A stretch of 64,000 bases of DNA, taken from JAJDNS01 sp963578825 (GTDB lineage Bacteria > Acidobacteriota > Vicinamibacteria > Fen-336). The notes under the pieces are model-generated. The model worked only from the letters and a program-made list of their open reading frames with translations, was not told where the DNA came from and did not search any database. This document shows, in pieces, positions 42,125 through 49,978 of the stretch. Numbering within the stretch: the stretch's first letter is position 1; each line of letters begins with the position of its first letter. A program made the translations under genes and the position numbers. The DNA is taken from assembly GCA_963578825.1 (NCBI GenBank), contig CAUZDW010000002.1:62001-126000 (forward strand), in the 5' to 3' direction.

Positions 42125-42568
42125 CTACGAGGATGCGCTCGAAGGCTCGGGCTTCGGCTCTGTATGCCGGCCAGAGGGCCGCGGCCGATCGGGGGCGTGG
42201 GACGCGCCTATGGGCTTGAAGCCCTCGGGGGGCTCGCCCATCTGGCAATCGCCCTCGAAGAAAGCCCCGTCTTCGATCAGCAGCTTCGGGGAGACGAGCC
42301 GGGCCTCGACCCGGCAGCCGGACAGAAGCTCGATCCTCTGCCGACCTCGGACCTCGCCGTTCACGCGACCCCGGATCGAGACGATCCCGCAATCGATCTC
42401 CGCATCGACGACCCCGGTCTCTCCGATGATCAGCATGTTGTCGGAGACGATGCGACCCTTGGCGCGACCGTCGATCCTCAACACGTCCCGGAAACGCAGC
42501 TCGCCGGAGAACTCGGTTCCTTCGTCGAGGAAGCCGTTGAGGTCATCGGCACTCTTCATCTTGGCCAT
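42125..42568 (-). CDS. Bactofilin-family protein with acquired C-terminal tail
   Basis: About 147 residues. The bactofilin core (residues about 10-105) is a right-handed beta-helix of repeated strands: GTEFSGELRFRDVLRIDG, GRIVSDNMLIIGETG, VSIRGRVNGEVRGRQRIEL, RLVSPKLLIEDGAFFEG. Bactofilins polymerise without nucleotides and help position wall synthesis or ParAB systems; here it sits just after parA-parB. The last about 20 residues (RPRPSGRHTEPKPEPSSASS) are encoded by a 60-bp inverted copy of recF sequence and are not part of the family. ATG 42568 has GGGAGA before it; ATG 42586 is an alternative. Confidence 0.87.
   Translation of the reverse strand: MAKMKSADDLNGFLDEGTEFSGELRFRDVLRIDGRAKGRIVSDNMLIIGETGVVDAEIDCGIVSIRGRVNGEVRGRQRIELLSGCRVEARLVSPKLLIEDGAFFEGDCQMGEPPEGFKPIGASHAPDRPRPSGRHTEPKPEPSSASS
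42129..42188 (-). repeat. 60-bp inverted repeat, copy A (end of bactofilin gene)
   Basis: Perfectly identical, on the opposite strand, to 51520-51579 within recF. It supplies the last codons of the bactofilin gene and ends 1 base before its TAG stop. Flanks differ immediately on both sides. Confidence 0.95.
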
Positions 42569-42589
42569 TCTCCCGAAGCCTAGCACGCC

Positions 42590-43456
42590 TCAGCGGCGGC
42601 GCCCGGCGCGGAGCAACAGCTTGAACAGTCGCTGCAACTCCGCCTCGCTGGAAAACGAGATGCGCACTGTGCCACCCCGGCCCTTGCGCGTCACGTCGAC
42701 GCGAGAGCCGAGGGCCGCCCGAAGGCGTTGCTCGGCAGCTCGCGTGTTCGCGTCCTTGCGGGAACCAGCGGTTCTTCTCTCCGGAGCCCGCGCCAGGGCG
42801 ACCCGCCGCTCCACCTCGCGGACCGAGAGACCCTTGCGTGCCGCTTCGCGCCCGAGGGCAAGCTGTTCCTCGGCGCGGTCCAGGGCGAGGAGTGCCCGGC
42901 CGTGGCCCGCATCGAGCCGGCCCGTCCCGACGAGCTCCCGCACCTCCCGAGGCAGCCTGAGGAGCCGCAGCATGTTGGCCACGGTGGATCGCTCCCGCCC
43001 GACGCGGCGGGCGATCTCCTCCTGCGTGAGGTGGAACTCGGCCTGGAGCTTCTGGAAGGCCTGGGCCTCCTCGAGGGCGGTGAGCTCCTGGCGCTGGATG
43101 TTCTCCACGAGTGCCAGCTCGAGCATCTCCCGGTCCGGCACGTCTCGAACGGTGACTGGAACCGTGGGGAGGCCCGCCTGCTGAGCGGCTCTCCAGCGGC
43201 GCTCGCCGGCGATGATCTGGAAGCCCAAACCCCGGGGTCGCACCAGGATCGGCTGCATGACACCGGTCTGGCGGATGGAGGCCGCGAGCTCGGCCAGACG
43301 CGCCGGATCCAGGGAGGAGCGGGGCTGGTGCGGGTTGGGCTCCAGCCGATCCACAGGCACCTCGGCGGGGGATCCGGGAGTGGATGGCGACTTCGGCTCG
43401 GGCAGGAGCGCCGCGAGGCCCTTGCCGAGGGCCTTTCTCTTCGGGCTGGCGCTCAC
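42590..43456 (-). CDS. parB: Chromosome-partitioning protein ParB
   Basis: A 288-residue CTP-dependent clamp that binds parS and spreads on DNA. RKALGKGLAALLP is the ParA-interacting N-terminus, GERRWRA (84-90) and ENIQRQELTALEEA (118-131) form the CTP-binding pocket, and a helix-turn-helix at about 144-165 (LTQEEIARRVGRERSTVANML) reads parS. The C-terminal dimer domain ends FKLLLRAG. It overlaps parA by 4 bp. Confidence 0.97.
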   Translation of the reverse strand: MSASPKRKALGKGLAALLPEPKSPSTPGSPAEVPVDRLEPNPHQPRSSLDPARLAELAASIRQTGVMQPILVRPRGLGFQIIAGERRWRAAQQAGLPTVPVTVRDVPDREMLELALVENIQRQELTALEEAQAFQKLQAEFHLTQEEIARRVGRERSTVANMLRLLRLPREVRELVGTGRLDAGHGRALLALDRAEEQLALGREAARKGLSVREVERRVALARAPERRTAGSRKDANTRAAEQRLRAALGSRVDVTRKGRGGTVRISFSSEAELQRLFKLLLRAGRRR

Positions 43457-44235
43457 GGGGCGAACAGAGCGAGCTGGCCCTGGGAGAGGAGCTCTCGGGC
43501 CAGCTGCAGATAGGCCTCCGCTCCCTTGGAGCGGATGTCGTAGAGGATGGCGGGCTTTCCGAAGCTCGGGGCCTCGGCAAGCCGCACCGAGCGAGGCACC
43601 TGGGTCTCGAAGACCTGGTCCTGGAAATGGTTGCGAATCTCGGCGATGACCTGCTGGGTGAGATTCGTGCGCTCGTCGACCATGGTGAGCAGGACGCCTT
43701 CGACCTCGAGGGCGGGGTTCAGGGCCTGTTTGATCCGCTCGAGGGTGGCGGTCAGCTCCGAGATCCCCTCGAGAGCGTAGTACTCACACTGGAGGGGGAT
43801 CAGCACGCTGTCGGCCGCGGCGAGAGCGTTGACCGTGAGCAGACCAAGACTCGGGGGACAATCGATGATCACGTAGTCGAATTCCCCCGAGACCGGTGCG
43901 AGCGCTTCCTTCAAGCGGAACTCCCGTGCCATCAGGGGGACCAGCTCCACTTCGGCGCCGGTCAGATTCCGATCGGAAGGGACCAGGGTGAGGTGCTCGA
44001 GATCGGTGGGCACCATCAGCTCGTCGAGGGGCTCCTGCCCGATCAGGGCCTCGTAGAGGCTCCGTTGGGTCTCTGGTGTCTTTCGCCCGAGGCCGGAGGT
44101 CAGGTTTCCCTGCGGGTCGGCGTCCACCGCCAGGACCCGGCGTTCGGCTGCCGCCAGGCTGGCTGCGAGGTTGACCGCGGTCGTGGTCTTCCCGACCCCG
44201 CCTTTCTGGTTGGTGATGGCGATGATGCGTCCCAA
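43453..44235 (-). CDS. parA: Chromosome-partitioning ATPase ParA (Soj)
   Basis: A 260-residue Walker ATPase. The deviant Walker A is KGGVGKTT at 11-18, followed by DADPQGNLTSGL and DYVIIDCPPSLGLLTVNAL, so it is a chromosomal Soj-type ParA without an N-terminal DNA-binding extension. The TTG at 44235 is chosen because GRIIAITNQKGG is where the family begins; a GGGAGAG lies about 10 bp before it. Upstream in-frame codons would run back through the parS site and are not expected to be translated. Confidence 0.95.
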   Translation of the reverse strand: MGRIIAITNQKGGVGKTTTAVNLAASLAAAERRVLAVDADPQGNLTSGLGRKTPETQRSLYEALIGQEPLDELMVPTDLEHLTLVPSDRNLTGAEVELVPLMAREFRLKEALAPVSGEFDYVIIDCPPSLGLLTVNALAAADSVLIPLQCEYYALEGISELTATLERIKQALNPALEVEGVLLTMVDERTNLTQQVIAEIRNHFQDQVFETQVPRSVRLAEAPSFGKPAILYDIRSKGAEAYLQLARELLSQGQLALFAP

Positions 44236-44302
44236 GTTCTCAGCTCTCTCCCAGCAGAAGGCCGCGAGGATAGCACAAGCGCCCAGGCGTCCCGGGGCGG
44301 TC

Positions 44303-44914
44303 TCAGTGTTCCTGGTCGCTCCCTGGTGTTCCACGTGGAACAAGCGTGCCACGGAGGCGGAAGACGTGGACGTCCGGACGGCCGCCGCAGGCCTCGGCCC
44401 GCGGCTCGAACGCCGCATGGAGGACGGGAGGGCGGCCGAGAACGACGACCTGGCCGGCGGGTCGCAAGAGGGGCTGAAGCTCGCCGAGGGGCAAGGCCAG
44501 GGCCCTCACCGTGACTGTCCGGGCGGGCTCTCCGGCATACGCGTCGTGACGGGACCGCAGGACACGTATCTCAGGACGCCCGGCGCTTCGCGCGGCCTCT
44601 CGGAGGAAGGCCCAACGGCGCATCCGGGGCTCGAGGAGTGTGACCTGGAGGTCGTCGCGGAGCAGGGCGAGAACGAGGCCGGGGGAGCCGTTCCCCGAGC
44701 CCACGTCGATGAGCGTGCCCGGCTCGGGCACGGCCGCCACCGGGAGGACGGCCGCCACCAGACGCTCCACGCGCTCCCCGGGGGTTCTGGCTCCGGTGAG
44801 GTTGATGCGGCGACCCCACGCGCCGAGGGTGTCCAGATAGGCGGCGAGGCGCGTCACGTTTGGTGTGGTGAGGCCCAGCGCCTCCAGCGGGGCGAGGTGG
44901 GGGCTCACGCCCAC
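44303..44914 (-). CDS. rsmG: 16S rRNA (guanine-N7-527) methyltransferase
   Basis: A 203-residue S-adenosylmethionine-dependent enzyme. NVTRLAAYLDTLGAWGRRINLTG is the family N-terminus, LIDVGSGNGSPGLVLALL the cofactor loop, and VLRSRHDAYAGEPARTVTVRALA the catalytic region. The last residues (VPRGTPG) are encoded by the parS site. It sits between jag and parA, its usual origin-proximal place. Confidence 0.94.
   Translation of the reverse strand: MGVSPHLAPLEALGLTTPNVTRLAAYLDTLGAWGRRINLTGARTPGERVERLVAAVLPVAAVPEPGTLIDVGSGNGSPGLVLALLRDDLQVTLLEPRMRRWAFLREAARSAGRPEIRVLRSRHDAYAGEPARTVTVRALALPLGELQPLLRPAGQVVVLGRPPVLHAAFEPRAEACGGRPDVHVFRLRGTLVPRGTPGSDQEH
44327..44342. promoter_or_regulatory. parS centromere site
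   Basis: TGTTCCACGTGGAACA is a perfect 16-bp palindrome differing from the classical parS (TGTTTCACGTGAAACA) only by a symmetric pair of changes. It lies within the 3' end of rsmG, 92 bp upstream of parA. It is the only full match I found in the window. Confidence 0.93.
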
Positions 44915-44917
44915 GCT

Positions 44918-45655
44918 TCACCGGGACTCTTCGTCGGGGTCCGCGGCCGCCGAGACAAACTCGTCTGCATCCGCCAGGGTGTTCTCTTCGGCAAGGGTCA
45001 CGGTGACCCGGCGGGCAGGGCCCTCGCCCACGCTATGAGTCGTGACGTCGGGCGTCTCGCTGAGCGCGATGTGCACGATGCGGCGCTCGTAGGCGTTCAA
45101 GGGCTCCGTCGTCCGCGGCACGCCGTCGCCGCGCACCGCGTCGGCCAGTTGCCGAGCGTCGTCGCCAAGAGCCTTGTCCCGCTTCTCCTGAAAGCCCTCG
45201 CACTCCACGCGCAGGGACCGGGGAAGAAAGTCCCGGCCATAGGTTCGCTGGATGAGGTGTTCGACCGCACGAAGGATATCGCCCCGGTCGTCCTGTCCGA
45301 AGAAAAACGCGTGATCGGGGCCCACGAGCTGAACGATGACCCGCTCCTCGCCCTCGGAGATCTCGGCGGAGACGTCGATTCCCGCAGCTTCGGCCACCGC
45401 CCGAACGGTCGCCCGGATGCCTGCTCGGGCATCGGAGGGCGGCGGCGGCGGCACGGGCTCATCCTCATAGCGGGGTTCCTGGGTCTTCTCGGCGAGCACG
45501 GCCACCCGGGCGGGAGTGGCCTGAAGCCCCCGGCCGCCTTCCGAGCCGGCATCGAGAACGACGTGGCGAAGCTCGGCCGCGGGCAGACCGAGGGCCGTGG
45601 CCGCCTCGGCCAGGGCTGCGGGAACGTCCGGGCCGGTGAAGACGCGGTCCTTCAT
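44918..45655 (-). CDS. jag: Jag/KhpB-type RNA-binding protein
   Basis: A 245-residue protein with an N-terminal Jag domain (residues 1-50), a proline-rich linker, a KH domain (about 80-160, FFFGQDDRGDILRAVEHLIQRTY) and a C-terminal R3H domain (LNAYERRIVHIALSE). It binds RNA, likely with KhpA, and is typically encoded with YidC. It overlaps yidC by 4 bp. The tail is acidic. Confidence 0.92.
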   Translation of the reverse strand: MKDRVFTGPDVPAALAEAATALGLPAAELRHVVLDAGSEGGRGLQATPARVAVLAEKTQEPRYEDEPVPPPPPSDARAGIRATVRAVAEAAGIDVSAEISEGEERVIVQLVGPDHAFFFGQDDRGDILRAVEHLIQRTYGRDFLPRSLRVECEGFQEKRDKALGDDARQLADAVRGDGVPRTTEPLNAYERRIVHIALSETPDVTTHSVGEGPARRVTVTLAEENTLADADEFVSAAADPDEESR

Positions 45656-47358
45656 CGTTTCTTGCGTCCCTTCTTCGGAGGGGTCGCCGCCGCCTTCGGC
45701 TGCAGGATCTTCATTTCGACGATCTGCTGAAGCAACGACCAGAGGTTGGCCGTGAGCCAGTACAGGTTCAGCCCGGCCGGGGCCGCGAGAAACATCCCCC
45801 CGAGGACGACGGGCATGAGCATCATGATTCGTTGCTGGGCGGGGTCCATGATCGACGGCATCATCTTCTGCATGGCGTACATGGACACACCCATGAGCAC
45901 CGGTGTGATGAAGAGCGGGTCCTTGTGCGAGAGGTCCGGGATCCAGAGGAACGATGCCCCTCGCAGCTCCACCGAGATGTCCAGCACACGATAGAACGCG
46001 AAGAGGAACGGCATCGTGAGGAGCAGGGGTAGACAGCCGACGAGCATCTGGGTGCTCATGCTCATGCCGTGGCGAGCGTAGAGCTCTCCCATCTCCTCCT
46101 GCATCTTCTGCCGGCGGGGGTCCATCATGGGGACCTTGCGGTAGCGCCCCTGGATCGCCTTGAGTTCGGGCGACATCTTCGCCATCTTCATGGAGTTGGC
46201 GATGCTGTAGTGCCTGAGCGGCGCCATGAGCATGTTGATCAGCACGGTCAGGATCACGATGGCCCAGCCCCAGTTCCCTACCTGAGCGTGGACCCAGCGG
46301 AGCAGCCGCATCAGGGGCACCACGATCGGGCCGATCCAGTCCCCGATCGGGACCACGTGCTCGAGGCCGTAGCCGAGGTCCTTCAGGGCCTGGTGATCCT
46401 TGGGGCCCACATAGAGGAGAACCGGCGCCCCGCGGCTCGCCTCGACCAGGGCGATGGCCGCGACCGTCGGCTCCTCCTCCGGGCCGGCGGGCAGCGTCGC
46501 CGGTCTGATCTCCGCGGCGCCCGACCCCTCGGTTGGGATGAGGAGCGCCGCGAAGTAGCGACTGGCGACGCCCACCCAGCGCACCGCGGGCAGGGGCTGG
46601 CCAGCGGGGGCCAGGTCGCTGGCGGCCACGCGCTCGACATCTCCGCCAGCCAGGAACACCGCCTGCGGCTCCACGAAGCCACGAACGTCCTTCTCCTCCT
46701 CCGAAGGGTTGCCAATCCCCGGCCCCCAGAGGAGACGGCCCTGGATCGGCTGGTCACCGGACGTCACCGAAACCGAGATCGACACTAGGCCCCCACCCTG
46801 GAACGTCAGGGCCTTCACGGCCTCGACCTGCCCGTCGGCGTATCGGAAGCTCAAGGTGCGAGGCGACGTTCCTCTCAGCCGCAGCGTGTGGGTCGACGGA
46901 ACGAACAGCGCCTGCCTGAGCCGCTCGTCCACGCTCGGATCTCCGGTCTCGATGTCCAGCGGCTTCGGTCCACGAGTGAGCGCGGGCACCATCTCCTCGG
47001 GCTTGTCCGCGGCGGTGCGATAGTGGGCGAGCGTCCAGGAGAGGAGTCGCGCTCCGCGATTGCTGAACGCGATGGTGAAGTCGGGCCCGAGCACCTCCAC
47101 TCGCTGCTCCCGTTCAGCGGCCACTTTCAGTGTCACCCTCGCGCCGGCTTCCTCCGCGATCTCGGCCTCACCCCCGGCGAGCGAGCTGGCTTCGGGCTCT
47201 GATGGGGTCGCGGGGAGCGGCCAGCCGTCCGATGAGGCTGGCGCTTCAGACGCAGGGGTCTCCGCAGGCGGACGGTCGCCTGGCCCGAAGAGCAGGCTGT
47301 AGCCCGTCAGGATGAGAAGCGACAACGCGACGGCAAGAAGGAGGCGACGTTCTTCCAT
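45652..47358 (-). CDS. yidC: Membrane protein insertase YidC
   Basis: A 568-residue Gram-negative-type insertase. An N-terminal membrane segment (LLLAVALSLLILTGYSLLFG), a large periplasmic domain (about 70-350), and the conserved core of five segments follow: NWGWAIVILTVLINMLMAPL, MLVGCLPLLLTMPFLFAFY and PAGLNLYWLTANLWSLLQQIV. The basic tail ends KKGRKKR, suited to ribosome contact. It lies between yidD and jag. Confidence 0.97.
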   Translation of the reverse strand: MEERRLLLAVALSLLILTGYSLLFGPGDRPPAETPASEAPASSDGWPLPATPSEPEASSLAGGEAEIAEEAGARVTLKVAAEREQRVEVLGPDFTIAFSNRGARLLSWTLAHYRTAADKPEEMVPALTRGPKPLDIETGDPSVDERLRQALFVPSTHTLRLRGTSPRTLSFRYADGQVEAVKALTFQGGGLVSISVSVTSGDQPIQGRLLWGPGIGNPSEEEKDVRGFVEPQAVFLAGGDVERVAASDLAPAGQPLPAVRWVGVASRYFAALLIPTEGSGAAEIRPATLPAGPEEEPTVAAIALVEASRGAPVLLYVGPKDHQALKDLGYGLEHVVPIGDWIGPIVVPLMRLLRWVHAQVGNWGWAIVILTVLINMLMAPLRHYSIANSMKMAKMSPELKAIQGRYRKVPMMDPRRQKMQEEMGELYARHGMSMSTQMLVGCLPLLLTMPFLFAFYRVLDISVELRGASFLWIPDLSHKDPLFITPVLMGVSMYAMQKMMPSIMDPAQQRIMMLMPVVLGGMFLAAPAGLNLYWLTANLWSLLQQIVEMKILQPKAAATPPKKGRKKR

Positions 47359-47368
47359 GAATGGATCT

Positions 47369-47587
47369 CTAGGGGACCGGGTCTACTCCCCCGGGGCTGA
47401 AAGGATGGCAGCGCAGCAGGCGGAGGATGGACAACTGGCTCCCCCGTGCGGCGCCGTGTCTCTGGATGGCCTCGTCCGCATAGGCGCTGCAGCTCGGCCA
47501 GAAGCGGCAGTGGCCTCCCACGAGCGGCGCCAGAAGGAGTCGATAGCCTTCAATGAGGAGAAGAAGCAGACGAGCCCCGAGGCCCAT
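47369..47587 (-). CDS. yidD: Membrane protein insertion efficiency factor YidD
   Basis: A 72-residue small protein. ARLLLLLIEGYRLLLAPLVG is the amphipathic start, and CRFWPSCSAYADEAIQRHG and HPFSPGGVDPVP are the diagnostic segments. ATG 47587 starts within rnpA, a 38-bp overlap typical of this gene pair. Confidence 0.94.
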   Translation of the reverse strand: MGLGARLLLLLIEGYRLLLAPLVGGHCRFWPSCSAYADEAIQRHGAARGSQLSILRLLRCHPFSPGGVDPVP

Positions 47588-47927
47588 CGCTGTTGAGCCG
47601 TCGGACTCGTTCACTGAACTCACGATCCACCTCGGACTGTGTCCGTCCGACAATATCCGCCCTAGCCACGAGCACGACGTCGAAGCCTCGTCCGGTCGCT
47701 GGAGCCAACCGTCGGAAGCTCTCCCGGAGGAGACGCCGAGCCCGGTTGCGCACCACGGCTCCTCCGAGTTTTCGCCCTGCCGCTATTCCCAGTCGGTGTT
47801 CCGTCTTTCCGTTTTGAAGAGCGATGAGCACGAACTGGCGTCCCGGGAGGCGCCGGCCCTTCCGAAACACCCGATCGAATTCAGCGCGTGCACGCAGCCG
47901 GCGGCGACGCTGCAACTCGAGGCCCAT
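47550..47927 (-). CDS. rnpA: Ribonuclease P protein component
   Basis: A 125-residue basic protein that assists the RNase P RNA in tRNA 5' processing. RLRARAEFDRVFRKGRR, LGIAAGRKLGGAVVRNRARR (the RNR motif) and FDVVLVARADI are intact. It is 21 bp after rpmH and overlaps yidD. Confidence 0.96.
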   Translation of the reverse strand: MGLELQRRRRLRARAEFDRVFRKGRRLPGRQFVLIALQNGKTEHRLGIAAGRKLGGAVVRNRARRLLRESFRRLAPATGRGFDVVLVARADIVGRTQSEVDREFSERVRRLNSDGPRGSSASSPH

Positions 47928-47948
47928 GCCCTCGTGACGCGCGACACC

Positions 47949-48083
47949 TCAGACCGCCAGCCGCTTGCGCCCCTTCTGGCGCCGCCGCTTCAAGACAAGG
48001 CGACCGCCCTTCGTCCGCATCCGGACCAGGAAGCCGTGGGTGCGCTTCCGCTTCCGGTTGTTGGGCTGGAACGTCCTCTTCAT
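47949..48083 (-). CDS. rpmH: Ribosomal protein bL34
   Basis: A 44-residue, very basic protein reading MKRTFQPNNRKRKRTHGF to RRRQKGRKRLAV, an almost textbook L34. It is the first gene leftward of the origin, followed by rnpA, as in most bacteria. A TTGACA on the minus strand (48193-48188) could be its -35, though the -10 is poor. Confidence 0.98.
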   Translation of the reverse strand: MKRTFQPNNRKRKRTHGFLVRMRTKGGRLVLKRRRQKGRKRLAV

Positions 48084-48443
48084 GCTGATCCTCTCAATCC
48101 TGGCGGTCCCGACGCCGGGCTCGCGGCTGCACGACTCCGACTGGGCGGCTGGACGAAACGGTTACGGTAACGGACAAACCCCTCTTTTGTCAAAGAGTTG
48201 GGTCCCCCTCTCCTTGTGTGCTTCCGCGTCTCTATGCTAGTCTTACAGGGTTACGGACAGCCAACAGCGTAGAGCCTTCCCAGGATGCCTGGCCCGGCTT
48301 TTCCACAGCTGTTGAAATCTTTGTGTGAAAGAGGGCCCAAGGGCGGCTGATGTGCCTTCCTCTGTACCCGTGTCCGTAATGTATTGGTAACAATGGCCTT
48401 ATTGCTCATGGCCGGCTTTTGGACCGGCGGTGAGTGAGGATCG
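48084..48443. promoter_or_regulatory. rpmH-dnaA intergenic regulatory region (possible part of oriC)
   Basis: This 360-bp gap holds no gene. It has one DnaA-box-like TTTTCCACA (48299-48307), a palindrome GTTAC-G-GTAAC (48161-48171), and three copies of a (T/A)(T/A)ACGGACA motif at 48168-48176, 48251-48259 and, inverted, 48371-48379. These probably control the divergent rpmH and dnaA promoters. Confidence 0.6.
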
Positions 48444-49748
48444 ATGTCTGCAGATCTCTGGGATCAGATTCTGGCCCGCGTGGAGGGGAAGATCAACCGC
48501 CACAGCTTCGCCACCTGGTTTCGGCCGACCAGCTATGTCGATCTCGACTCCCAGCGGCTCCGTGTGGCGGTCCCAAATGCGCAGTTTCGGGAGTGGCTGA
48601 CCAAGAACTACCAGGGTGTCCTCGCCGAGGCACTCGACGAGGTCGGGCATCCCGACATCGCCGTCGAATTCGAGGAGCTCGCCGACCCCTCTTCGAGCCT
48701 ATCCACCGGTGGCGTCTCCGCCGAGCTCGAGTTGCGCCACCTCAACCCCAAGTACACGTTCGAGAGCTTTGTCGTCGGCTCTTCGAACCAGTTCGCTCAC
48801 GCGGCGTCGAGGGCCGTGGCGGAGATCCCTTCCAAATCCTACAACCCCTTGTTCGTGTATGGCGGTGTGGGCCTCGGCAAGACCCACCTCATGCACGCCA
48901 TCGGGCACTACATTTCTGCGCGCCAGAAGAAGCTCAACATTCTCTACATCTCAACCGATCGCTTCATCAACGAGATGATCAACGCCATCCGTTTCGATCG
49001 TCTTCCTGCTTTCCGTCAGAAGTATCGCGCGATCGACATTCTCCTCATCGACGACATCCAGTTCATCGCAGGCAAGGACCGCACCCAGGAAGAGTTCTTT
49101 CACATCTTCAATGCACTTCACGATGCCCAGAAGCAGCTCGTCATCAGCTGCGACTGCCCCCCAAAAGAAATCCCGACCCTCGAAGAGCGCCTCCACAGCC
49201 GCTTCGAATGGGGGCTCATCGCCGATATCCAACCTCCGGACATCGAGACCAAGGTTGCCATTCTCCGCAAGAAAGCCGAGGCCGAACGCGTCGAGATCCC
49301 CGAGAACGTCGCTCTCTTCATCGCCAGCAAGGTCCGAACGAACATACGCGAGCTCGAAGGGAGCCTCATCCGGCTCATCGCATACGCAAGCCTCACCGGT
49401 CGGGATATCGACCTCTCCCTGGCTCGCGACACCCTCCGCGATCTGCTTCACGCCGAGGAGAAACCCGTCAACATCGAGATGATCCAGAAGTTCGTCGCCG
49501 ACCACTACTCTTTGAAGATCAGCGACCTCAAGGCCAGGAACAACTCCAAGTCGGTGGCCGTCCCACGTCAGATCGCCATGTACCTCACAAAGACGCTGAC
49601 CGGCGCCTCCCTACCCGAGATCGGGAAGAACTTTGGAGGAAAGCACCACTCGACCGTCATCCATTCCGTCCGCAAGATCACCGCGCTCCGCAAGCACGAC
49701 CCGGAGTTCGACCGGCTCATCAACAGCTTTATACAAGCCTTCCGATGA
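48444..49748 (+). CDS. dnaA: Chromosomal replication initiator DnaA
   Basis: A 434-residue AAA+ initiator. Domain I spans residues 1-75 (LWDQILARVEGKINRHSFATWF), a short linker follows, then the ATPase with NPKYTFESFVVGSSNQFAHA, Walker A GGVGLGKTHLM (140-150) and Walker B ILLIDDIQF (D203, D204). Domain IV ends with the DNA-binding signature TGASLPEIGKNFGGKHHSTV. The ATG at 48444 has GAGGA five bases upstream. Confidence 0.99.
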   Translation: MSADLWDQILARVEGKINRHSFATWFRPTSYVDLDSQRLRVAVPNAQFREWLTKNYQGVLAEALDEVGHPDIAVEFEELADPSSSLSTGGVSAELELRHLNPKYTFESFVVGSSNQFAHAASRAVAEIPSKSYNPLFVYGGVGLGKTHLMHAIGHYISARQKKLNILYISTDRFINEMINAIRFDRLPAFRQKYRAIDILLIDDIQFIAGKDRTQEEFFHIFNALHDAQKQLVISCDCPPKEIPTLEERLHSRFEWGLIADIQPPDIETKVAILRKKAEAERVEIPENVALFIASKVRTNIRELEGSLIRLIAYASLTGRDIDLSLARDTLRDLLHAEEKPVNIEMIQKFVADHYSLKISDLKARNNSKSVAVPRQIAMYLTKTLTGASLPEIGKNFGGKHHSTVIHSVRKITALRKHDPEFDRLINSFIQAFR

Positions 49749-49978
49749 GCTTAGCCAGCTTTCCACAGCTCGATCCACAAGCCCTTGTGGACACTCCTCC
49801 GTCTTCTCCTTCATCCACAGATATGGCCCCCCCTGAAAGAGATACCCACACAAGCATGCACACGACAAGACGCCTGATATGAGCAACATGGAGGCTGTTT
49901 CACGCTTTCCACACCATCTCTCTATTCTTCTTTAGAACCAGCTACTACGGTGAGAGAAGGAAGTAGAGGACATCGACC
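49749..49978. other. Probable oriC: DnaA-box cluster in the dnaA-dnaN gap
   Basis: Five 9-mers ending in TCCACA occur here: CTTTCCACA (49759-49767), CGATCCACA (49771-49779), inverted GTGTCCACA (49786-49794), TCATCCACA (49811-49819) and CTTTCCACA (49905-49913). An AT-richer stretch at about 49917-49945 could be the unwinding element. Gene order and divergence support an origin here. Confidence 0.75.

Noticed and set aside
48161..48193. rpmH promoter with TTGACA at 48193-48188 on the minus strand
   Set aside because: The -35 is perfect but the hexamer 17 bp on (TTACCG) is a poor -10, so I did not list it as a promoter feature.
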